Positions 8,946-15,703 of a stretch of 64,000 nt of DNA are shown piece by piece. The notes under the pieces were generated by a model. That model was not told the origin of the DNA. It saw only the letters and a list, made by a program, of their open reading frames with translations, and did not search any database. The DNA comes from Prauserella alba (GTDB taxonomy: Bacteria > Actinomycetota > Actinomycetes > Mycobacteriales > Pseudonocardiaceae), in NCBI RefSeq assembly GCF_024171735.1, contig NZ_JAMTCH010000004.1, forward strand, positions 1,240,001-1,304,000, in the 5' to 3' direction. The first letter of the stretch is position 1; every line of letters begins with the position of its first letter. The translations under genes and the position numbers were made by a program.

Positions 8946-9794
8946 TCAGCCCGCCACGTCCAGCGGCGACCCGAGGCGGGCCGAGATCGTCGCGGCGGCC
9001 TCTCGCACGGCGCTGATGATGCTGACGAGCTGGCTGCCCCTGAAGTCGCCCGCGGGGCCGCCGAGACTGACGGTGGCCTCCAGTTTCCCGGTCCGGTCGA
9101 ACACCGGGGCGGCGACCGCACCGACACCGTTGAGGTAGTCCTCGTCGCTGATCGTGTATCCCTCGTCGCGGATCCGGTCGAGCTGCGATTCGAGACCGGC
9201 GCGATCCTGCACCGTGTGCCGGGTGAACGCTTTCAAGGGCTCGGCCAGCCAGCGCTCCCGCAGTTCCGGGACGAACGCGAGCATGGTCATCGGCCCCGCA
9301 GCCGCGTGGTACGGCAGCACCGTCCCGATGCCGATGTGCTTCACCGACAGCGGACTCGACCCTTCGTAGCGGTCGATGACCACGGCGCCGCCGTCGCCGG
9401 GAATCATCAGGTACGCCGTGTCGCCGAACCGTTCGGCGAGGGACAACAACGAGGGCCGGGCTTCGTCGCGGAGACTGAAATCGGCGAGCGCCACCGATCC
9501 GAGGCTGAACAGCTTCATACCGACCTTGTAGTCGCCGTCGGGCGTCCTCGTCAGCCAGCCCATCCGCACGAGCGTGCTGAGCAGCCGGTGCGTGGTGGTC
9601 TTGTTCAGACCGGTGGCGGCGCACAGTTCCGTGAGCCCGAGGACCGGTTTTCCGCCGTCGAAGGCGTCCAGCAGCTGACCGGCGCGGACCACGGAGTTCA
9701 CCATGTTCTTCGGGTCATCGGTCTTCAGCTCGTCGGCCTTCGAGGTGTCGGTCTTCGGGATGTCGTCGTGGCCGTCGTTGTCTATCGGTGGCAT
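8946..9794 (-). CDS. IclR-family transcriptional regulator
   Basis: A 282-residue regulator with an N-terminal winged helix-turn-helix at about 35-90 (LGLTELCAATGLNKTTTHRLLSTL is the recognition region) and a C-terminal IclR effector domain (about 110-270, including NGVGAVAAPVFDRTGKLEATVSLGGPAG). The ATG at 9794 was chosen because AAGGAAAG lies upstream. It is transcribed with the acyl-CoA ligase gene upstream (92-bp gap) and probably controls that gene and the divergent lyase-hydratase-transporter operon through the palindrome at 11524-11541. Confidence 0.9.
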   Translation of the reverse strand: MPPIDNDGHDDIPKTDTSKADELKTDDPKNMVNSVVRAGQLLDAFDGGKPVLGLTELCAATGLNKTTTHRLLSTLVRMGWLTRTPDGDYKVGMKLFSLGSVALADFSLRDEARPSLLSLAERFGDTAYLMIPGDGGAVVIDRYEGSSPLSVKHIGIGTVLPYHAAAGPMTMLAFVPELRERWLAEPLKAFTRHTVQDRAGLESQLDRIRDEGYTISDEDYLNGVGAVAAPVFDRTGKLEATVSLGGPAGDFRGSQLVSIISAVREAAATISARLGSPLDVAG

Positions 9795-9886
9795 CCGTTC
9801 ACTTTCCTTCTGCCGTAGGCACTGCTCGGCGTGAGGCGAACCGTCGGCGCAGGCGCGGTGTCCGCCGGCACGATACGTCGGCGTGT

Positions 9887-11497
9887 TCAGGCGTACTCGC
9901 CACGGAGTCGCTTCTTGTCCAGTTTGCCCACGCTCGTCTTGGGAACCTCCGCGACGAACTCGAACCGGTCCGGCACCTGCCAACGCGGCACGCGGTCGGC
10001 GAGGAAATCGCGCAACCGCGCCGCATCGACGTCACCGGCCGCCACGACCGCCATCGGCCGTTCGTCCCACTTCGGGTCGGGCACGGCGATCACGGCGGCC
10101 TCGCGTACCGCGGGGTGTGCCAGCAGATGATTCTCCAGCGCCACGGAGGAGATCCATTCGCCGCCGGATTTCACCAGGTCCTTCGTGCGGTCGACGAGGC
10201 GCACGTATCCGCGTTCGTCGACCGTCACGACGTCACCGGTGCGGAGCCAGCGCCTCTCCTCGGAGTCCGCGAACTTGTCGGCCGTGGAACCGGATTCCGC
10301 GCCGTAGTAGTCGGCGACGACGTACGGGCCGCTGATCTGCAGTTCGCCGATCGAGGTGCCGTCCCACGGCGCCTGCGCATCGTCCTCGACGGCGCGCAGC
10401 TCCAGGCCCGGCATCGGCCTGCCCTGGCTGGACTTCGCCGCCGCGGTCGCGGTGGCGTCGCCGCCCGCGGGCGGGTTGGCGATGAGCCCCACGGGCGAGC
10501 ACTCGGTCATTCCCCATGCGTGCACCGGTTCGATACCGAGTCCGGCCAGTTCGGACATCAGGGTTTCCGACGCGGCCGAGCCGCCGATCACCACCCGCTG
10601 CAGGGAATCCAGTGCCTCGCGGTCGACCTCCCCCGCACGGGCCGCGGCGACGAGATTCGCCCACACCGTGGGGACGGCGGCGGAGAACGTCACGCCTCCG
10701 GCCGCGAAACACTCGGCCAGGCCGGCGGGGTCGGTTCGTTGCGCGGGCAGGACGAGGCCGGCCCCGGCGAGCAGGCTCGCGTACGGCAGGTTCCACGAGT
10801 TCGCGTGGAACATGGGCACCACCGGGCAGACGACGTCGTGCTCGGAGATCGCGAACGTGTCGGCACCGCACAGTGTCAGCGCGTGCAGGTAGACCGACCG
10901 GTGGCTGTAGACGACGGCCTTCGGCCAGCCCGTGGTGCCCGAGGTGTAGCAGATTCCACTCGCCTCGTTCTCGTCCGCGGGCCGGTACCACCGGCCGTCG
11001 CGCGCAGGCAGGCCGGAGGATTCGGCGAAGCGGGTGACGACGGCGCCGCCGTGCCGTTCGGGGAGCTCGTCGATGTCGCCGTACACGATCACGTGCTCGA
11101 CACACGCCGGGAGCGTGACGGCCGACCACTCCGGCCACAGCGCGGCGTCCACGAGCACGGCCCGGTCGCCCGCGTGCTCGACCGTGTAGGCGATCTCCTC
11201 GCTGCCGAGCCTGATGTTGACGGTGTGGAGCACCAGTCCGCTGCCGGGGACGGCGATGTAGGCGAGCAGGTGTTCGCGGGTGTTCGGGGCGAACGTCGCG
11301 ACGCGGTCGCCGGGGCGCAACCCGAGTCCGGTCAGCCAGCCTGCGAACAGGCGCGCCTGGGCGAACAGTTCGCCGTAGGTGCTCGCCGTCGGTCCCGCGT
11401 CGCCGCCGACGACCACCGGCCGGTCGGCGAAGAGCGTTTCGCACCTGTCGAGGATCTGGTGCAGTCCCAGCGGCTCCGGCTGCATCACCGCTCGCAT
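9887..11497 (-). CDS. AMP-forming acyl-CoA ligase
   Basis: A 536-residue ANL-superfamily adenylating enzyme that activates a carboxylic acid with ATP and CoA. It shows the P-loop-like motif YTSGTTGWPKAVVYSHRS, the A5-type WGMTECSPVG, the hinge TGDVVTVDERGYVRLVDRTKD and the catalytic lysine region PKTSVGKLDKKRLR. The substrate cannot be read from sequence; in this context a short acid released by the adjacent lyase (such as propionate or acetate) is plausible. ATG 11497 has AAGGGAG about 6 nt upstream. Confidence 0.88.
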   Translation of the reverse strand: MRAVMQPEPLGLHQILDRCETLFADRPVVVGGDAGPTASTYGELFAQARLFAGWLTGLGLRPGDRVATFAPNTREHLLAYIAVPGSGLVLHTVNIRLGSEEIAYTVEHAGDRAVLVDAALWPEWSAVTLPACVEHVIVYGDIDELPERHGGAVVTRFAESSGLPARDGRWYRPADENEASGICYTSGTTGWPKAVVYSHRSVYLHALTLCGADTFAISEHDVVCPVVPMFHANSWNLPYASLLAGAGLVLPAQRTDPAGLAECFAAGGVTFSAAVPTVWANLVAAARAGEVDREALDSLQRVVIGGSAASETLMSELAGLGIEPVHAWGMTECSPVGLIANPPAGGDATATAAAKSSQGRPMPGLELRAVEDDAQAPWDGTSIGELQISGPYVVADYYGAESGSTADKFADSEERRWLRTGDVVTVDERGYVRLVDRTKDLVKSGGEWISSVALENHLLAHPAVREAAVIAVPDPKWDERPMAVVAAGDVDAARLRDFLADRVPRWQVPDRFEFVAEVPKTSVGKLDKKRLRGEYA

Positions 11498-11523
11498 CCG
11501 AGCTCCCTTCTCCCGTTTCACAT

Positions 11524-11541
11524 AACGATACATGTTCCGTT
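11524..11541. promoter_or_regulatory. Candidate IclR operator palindrome
   Basis: The sequence AACGATACATGTTCCGTT is a centred palindrome of the form AACGnnACATGTnnCGTT. It lies 27 bp upstream of the acyl-CoA ligase start and 16 bp upstream of the TTGACA box of the divergent operon. A second imperfect pair (CGTTTCACATAA and TTATGTGCGAAACG) overlaps the same stretch. Position and symmetry fit a shared operator for the cluster's IclR protein. Confidence 0.5.
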
Positions 11542-11556
11542 TTATGTGCGAAACGG

Positions 11557-11586
11557 TTGACACTTGCACATGCGGCTGCCTAGCTT
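11557..11586 (+). promoter_or_regulatory. Promoter of the lyase-hydratase-transporter operon
   Basis: A consensus -35 TTGACA (11557-11562), an 18-bp spacer and a -10 TAGCTT (11581-11586) end 35 bp before the ATG at 11622, leaving a short leader that contains the GAAGG ribosome binding site. The same TAGCTT -10 with a TTGACG -35 occurs before nagZ. Confidence 0.65.
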
Positions 11587-11621
11587 TCTCGAAACTAGTT
11601 CCGGATAACGGAAGGTGGACA

Positions 11622-12497
11622 ATGTCGACCACCACATCGACCGCCACGCTGCGCGAGCTCGTCGACGACGACCTGGTGTTCGCACCCGGCGTGTGGGACG
11701 GGCTGACCGCACGACTCGCCGAGCAGGCAGGCTTCGAGGCGCTCTGCGCGTCCGGGTTCGCGGTGTCCGCGGCGCTCGGCTACCCCGACGCCGAGCTGTA
11801 CACGATGACCGAGAACCTCGACGCGGTCCGCACCATCCGCGAGGCCAGCGGGCTGCCGCTGGTCGCCGACATCGACACCGGCTACGGCAACGCCGTCAAC
11901 GCCGCGCGCACGGCACGGAAGTTCGCCGACGCGGGCGTGCAGGCCGCGTTCATGGAGGACCAGGAATCCCCCAAGCGCTGCCCGGTGTGCGTCGGGGATC
12001 CCGTGCCGCTGCTCGACGTCGAGACCGCGAGCGGGAAGATCCGCGCCGCCGCGGACGCGGCCGACGGCCGGATGCTGCTCATCGCCAGGACCGACGCCAC
12101 CGGCGACGAGGCGCTGCGCCGGGCCGAGGCCTACGTGGCCGCGGGTGCGGACATGATCATGCCGGTCACGAAGACGTTCTCGGACGCAGAGCAGTGGGCG
12201 AAATGCCGCGAGGTCGCGGGCGTGCCGTTGGTCGCGACGCTCACGGCGTCGACGTGGACGGAGCGCGACTTCACGCCCGAGGTGCTGCGGCAGATCGGGG
12301 TGCGACTCGCGCTCCTGCCGACGCAACCGCTGATGGCCGCGGCAGGAGCGTTGCGCACGTGTCTCGAACGCCTGGCCGGCGGCGAGCCTCCCGCACGGGT
12401 GAGCGCGGACTCCCTGCAGCACCACGAGTTCGTCGACCTGATCGGCTTCGCGGACGTCGAGGCCGCTCAGCAGCGCTATCTCCCCGCGGACCGGTGA
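11622..12497 (+). CDS. Isocitrate lyase/PEP mutase superfamily carbon-carbon lyase
   Basis: A 291-residue alpha/beta barrel enzyme of the PEPM/ICL superfamily. Metal-binding acids lie in VADIDTGYGN (D83, D85) and MEDQ (112-114). The flexible catalytic loop is SPKRCPV (116-122) with Cys120, corresponding to KRCGH of 2-methylisocitrate lyase, so a lyase with a cysteine general acid is more likely than a mutase or decarboxylase. It is too short for isocitrate lyase AceA. As the first gene of an operon with aconitase-like subunits, a role in splitting a hydroxy-diacid (methylisocitrate, dimethylmalate or citramalate type) is inferred. Confidence 0.85.
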   Translation: MSTTTSTATLRELVDDDLVFAPGVWDGLTARLAEQAGFEALCASGFAVSAALGYPDAELYTMTENLDAVRTIREASGLPLVADIDTGYGNAVNAARTARKFADAGVQAAFMEDQESPKRCPVCVGDPVPLLDVETASGKIRAAADAADGRMLLIARTDATGDEALRRAEAYVAAGADMIMPVTKTFSDAEQWAKCREVAGVPLVATLTASTWTERDFTPEVLRQIGVRLALLPTQPLMAAAGALRTCLERLAGGEPPARVSADSLQHHEFVDLIGFADVEAAQQRYLPADR

Positions 12498-12502
12498 TCG
12501 GC

Positions 12503-13768
12503 ATGCCGCAGACCATCACCGAGAAGATCCTCGCCCGCGCGGGCGGAGTCGACAGCGTCCGCCCCGGGCAGAACCTGCCGTTCCGCCCCGACCACATGAT
12601 CGCCTACGACTTCCCCGGCTACACCGACGTCATGTTCCGGCAGATGCACGAGGACTTCGGCATCACCGAACTCGCCGAGCCCGAGCGATACCTGGTCTTC
12701 ATCGACCACATGCTCACCAAGGGCGACGAGAAGGAACGCGACATCCACAAGGTGACCCGGGACTGGTGCGACTTCTACGGCGTCACCCTGCACGAGGCCG
12801 AAGGCATCGGCCACCAGGTCGCCGCGGAGCTCGGCTACGCACCGCCCGGCCGGTTCCTGATCCACTTCGACGGGCACGTCAGCGGCCTCGGCGCGTTCGG
12901 CAGCCTCGGCTGGGGCGTACGGCGCGACCTCCTCGAAGCGTGGGTGAGCGGCCAGATCTACCTGGACGTACCCGCGACCGTGCGATTCGACCTGACCGGC
13001 GAGTTCCGGCCGGGCGTCGACAACCGGGACCTCATCCACGCGATCATCGGACGACTGGGCGCCGACGGCTGTGCCCACCAAGTGATGGAGTTCGGCGGGC
13101 CCGGGGCCGAGGCGATGAGCATCGACCGACGCCAGGGCCTGTGCGGCATGGCCATGTTCACGGGTGCGGTGTCGGCGATCTTCAACCCGGACCGCAGAGC
13201 GCTCGACTACGCGGATGCCGTGGCACGCGGCCCGTACGAGCCGGTCTCCAGCGACCCCGACGCCGAGTACAGCTCCCGCCACACCTTCGACCTCTCGACC
13301 ATCGAACCCCAGGTCGTGCTTCCCGGATCCGCCAGGTCCGCCAACACCCGCGGGGTGTCCGAACTGGACACAACCGAGGTGACGAAGGCGTTCATCGGCT
13401 CCTGCGCGAGTGGCCGCATCGAGGACATCCGCGACGCCGCGGCACTGCTGGAAGGACGGAAGGTGTCGGCAGGCGTGGAACTCAACGTCGTGCCGACGTC
13501 CGCCGAGATCCACCGGCAGGCGGAACGGGAGGGCCTGCTCGACGTCCTGCGCGCCGCCGGAGCCAACATCCACACCTCGAGCTGCGACTTCTGCTTCGGC
13601 TACCAGAAGCCGCTGCAGCCGGGGGAGAAGTGCATCTCCACGGGTGTCCTGAACATCTCGGGCCGGATGGGCAGCACGGCATCGGAGATCTACATGGGAT
13701 CGGCCTCGACCGTGGCCGCGAGCGCGATCACCGGGACGATCACGGATCCGCGCGAGGTGATGGCGTGA
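12503..13768 (+). CDS. Aconitase/3-isopropylmalate dehydratase-type large subunit
   Basis: A 421-residue LeuC-like hydro-lyase large subunit. Three cysteines expected to hold the [4Fe-4S] cluster are Cys301 (FIGSCASGRIEDI) and Cys361/Cys364 (SSCDFCFGY). The usual GSCTNSR is GSCASGR here, showing this is not orthodox LeuC. ATG 12503 has GGTGA 5 nt upstream; GTG 12494 overlapping the previous stop is an alternative. It is paired with the small subunit by a stop/start overlap. It probably hydrates an unsaturated diacid or isomerises a hydroxy-acid. Confidence 0.85.
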   Translation: MPQTITEKILARAGGVDSVRPGQNLPFRPDHMIAYDFPGYTDVMFRQMHEDFGITELAEPERYLVFIDHMLTKGDEKERDIHKVTRDWCDFYGVTLHEAEGIGHQVAAELGYAPPGRFLIHFDGHVSGLGAFGSLGWGVRRDLLEAWVSGQIYLDVPATVRFDLTGEFRPGVDNRDLIHAIIGRLGADGCAHQVMEFGGPGAEAMSIDRRQGLCGMAMFTGAVSAIFNPDRRALDYADAVARGPYEPVSSDPDAEYSSRHTFDLSTIEPQVVLPGSARSANTRGVSELDTTEVTKAFIGSCASGRIEDIRDAAALLEGRKVSAGVELNVVPTSAEIHRQAEREGLLDVLRAAGANIHTSSCDFCFGYQKPLQPGEKCISTGVLNISGRMGSTASEIYMGSASTVAASAITGTITDPREVMA

Positions 13769-14289
13769 TGAGTGGCTACCCGCCGCCGCCCGAGACGATC
13801 CGCGGCCGTGTGGCATGGATCTTCGGGGACGACTTCGACGTCGACCTGATCATCGGCGTGGAGAACATCAAACACTACGACGCAGACGTGCTCCGCGGCG
13901 TCACCATGCAGGCGTACGACCCAGATTTCGTCGACGAGGTCGAACCGGGAGACGTCATCGTCGGCGGCCGGAACTTCGGTTACGGCCACCCCCACTACCC
14001 ACCGCTCGTCGCACTGCGCAACCTCGGTGTCGCCGCCGTCGTCGCGGAGTCGTTCTCCCCGGGGTTCTGGCGCGGCGAGACCTACAACGGCATGCCGTTG
14101 ATCACCGCACCCGGCATCACTGACCACGTTCGGCGCTGGGACCCGGTGGAGGTGGACTGGCGGAAGGCCAGGGTCACCCTGCCCACGGCAGGCACGACGC
14201 TGGAAGGCACACCGCCGAGCGAACGCGTCACCAAGATCATCGAGGCAGGCGGGAGCCTTCGGCTGCTGCTCGCCGAACACCGCCGTTGA
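13768..14289 (+). CDS. Aconitase/3-isopropylmalate dehydratase-type small subunit
   Basis: A 173-residue LeuD-like swivelling domain. The signature loop reads GGRNFGYGHPHYPP (about 67-80), where true LeuD has GxNFGCGSSREHA, so the substrate-recognition residues differ from leucine biosynthesis. ATG 13768 overlaps the TGA of the large subunit (ATGA), indicating coupled 1:1 synthesis. Together with the upstream gene it resembles split hydratases such as dimethylmaleate hydratase DmdAB, an inference from architecture and neighbours. Confidence 0.83.
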   Translation: MSGYPPPPETIRGRVAWIFGDDFDVDLIIGVENIKHYDADVLRGVTMQAYDPDFVDEVEPGDVIVGGRNFGYGHPHYPPLVALRNLGVAAVVAESFSPGFWRGETYNGMPLITAPGITDHVRRWDPVEVDWRKARVTLPTAGTTLEGTPPSERVTKIIEAGGSLRLLLAEHRR

Positions 14290-14312
14290 CCCGCATCCCC
14301 GGAGGAACCGTC

Positions 14313-15629
14313 ATGACCTCGACACACGGCGCCAGCGATGTCGCCGTCCCCACCTTCTCGCCCCGGCTCACGCGGCGCGCCGCTCTCGCGGGCGGGGTCG
14401 GAACACTCATCGAGTACTACGACTTCAGCGTGTACGGCTTCCTCGCCGTCACCATCGCGCCGCTGTTCTTCCCCAACTCCGACAGCACGGCATCGATGCT
14501 GGCGGCGCTGGCCGTGTTCGCGTCTGGCTACGTCGTCCGGCCGCTCGGCGGGGTGTTCTTCGGCTGGCTCGGCGACCGGTACGGCCGCAGAGCACCGCTC
14601 GTCGCGACGATCGTCGGCATGGGGTTGTGTTCCGGGCTGATCGGCATACTGCCCACCTACGAGTCCATCGGCGTGCTCGCTCCCGTCCTGCTCGTGCTGC
14701 TGCGATTGGTCAGCGGGTTCTGCGCGGGCGGTGAGATCGGCGGCGCCGCCACGTACATCGCCGAGTCGACGCCACCCGAGCGGCGCGGCTTCTTCGGCTC
14801 GTTCACGCCGTTCGGTTCCACCTTCGGATTCGCGACGGCGGCAACGGTCGTCGCCGTGGTCACCAGCGCCGTGGGCACCGGCACCATGTCCGGCTGGGGC
14901 TGGCGCCTGCCGTTCCTGCTGTGCTTCCCGTTGGCGCTGCTCTGCCTGTGGGCGCGGGCTCGCCTCGAGGACACCCCCGAGTTCACGAAGACGAAGCAGG
15001 AGGGGCGGCAGGCGAAGTGGCCGTTGCTGCAGGTGCTGCGGACCAACCCGGTCGCCGTGCTCCGCGTGATCGGCGTCGCCGTCGCCACCAACGGCACCGG
15101 CTACATCGGCCTGGTGTACATGAACGTCTACCTGATCGACGACCTCGGCTACCCGGCGGGCGACGTGTCGTGGTTGTCGGCAGGAGTCATCGCGCTGGCC
15201 TGCTTCACGATGCCGTTCGTCGGGCTGCTGTCGGACCGTTGGGGACGCCGTAAGGTGATCGCCACGGGCGTCGTCGGCTACCTGATCATCAGCTATCCGG
15301 TGCTGGCGCTCATGGAGTCGGCCGACAGCCTGCTGGTCGTCGGCGTGCTGTACCTGGCGTTCATGGTCCTCAACGCGCTGCTGCAGGTTCCGGCGTTCCC
15401 GATGTTCACGGAGTTGTTCGGCGGCAGCACGCGGTACACGGGCGTCGCGCTCGGCTTCAATCTGGGCACGATCCTCGCCGGCGGCACCGCGCCGTACATC
15501 GCCACCCTGCTCGTCCAGCAGACCGGGGACCGGCAGTCGCCTGCCTTCTGGGTCATGGGCGCCGCACTGGTCGGACTGCTCAGTCTCATCCGGCTCCGCG
15601 AGACGGCGAACACCGCGCTGCCGCGCTGA
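14313..15629 (+). CDS. MFS transporter, metabolite:H+ symporter (MHS) type
   Basis: A 438-residue carrier with 12 predicted helices. MHS hallmarks are GTLIEYYDFSVYGFLAV near the N-terminus and the loop motif GWLGDRYGRR, with the second-half repeat GLLSDRWGRRKV. MHS members import di- and tricarboxylates, shikimate, proline or betaine with protons. Start ATG 14313 has GGAGGA 6 nt upstream, 23 bp after the small subunit. It most likely imports the substrate of this cluster. Confidence 0.88.
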   Translation: MTSTHGASDVAVPTFSPRLTRRAALAGGVGTLIEYYDFSVYGFLAVTIAPLFFPNSDSTASMLAALAVFASGYVVRPLGGVFFGWLGDRYGRRAPLVATIVGMGLCSGLIGILPTYESIGVLAPVLLVLLRLVSGFCAGGEIGGAATYIAESTPPERRGFFGSFTPFGSTFGFATAATVVAVVTSAVGTGTMSGWGWRLPFLLCFPLALLCLWARARLEDTPEFTKTKQEGRQAKWPLLQVLRTNPVAVLRVIGVAVATNGTGYIGLVYMNVYLIDDLGYPAGDVSWLSAGVIALACFTMPFVGLLSDRWGRRKVIATGVVGYLIISYPVLALMESADSLLVVGVLYLAFMVLNALLQVPAFPMFTELFGGSTRYTGVALGFNLGTILAGGTAPYIATLLVQQTGDRQSPAFWVMGAALVGLLSLIRLRETANTALPR

Positions 15630-15651
15630 CGGCCCAGCGGCCGGCCACGTC

Positions 15652-15703
15652 CGGCGGTGTCCGGGCCTTCACCCGTTCCCCGCCGAAGGCCCGGACACCG
15701 CCG
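15652..15703. terminator. Bidirectional hairpin between the MHS transporter and the LuxR regulator
   Basis: Perfect 19-nt arms at 15652-15670 and 15685-15703 flank a 14-nt loop. The right arm lies inside the last codons of the convergent LuxR-type gene, so the stem also encodes the C-terminal residues of that protein. There is no T-run, as usual in this GC class. Confidence 0.75.

Noticed and set aside
8946-15629. Leucine biosynthesis or a methylcitrate cycle operon.
   Set aside because: LeuC/LeuD signature loops are altered, leuA/leuB are absent, and no methylcitrate synthase or dehydratase PrpD is present.
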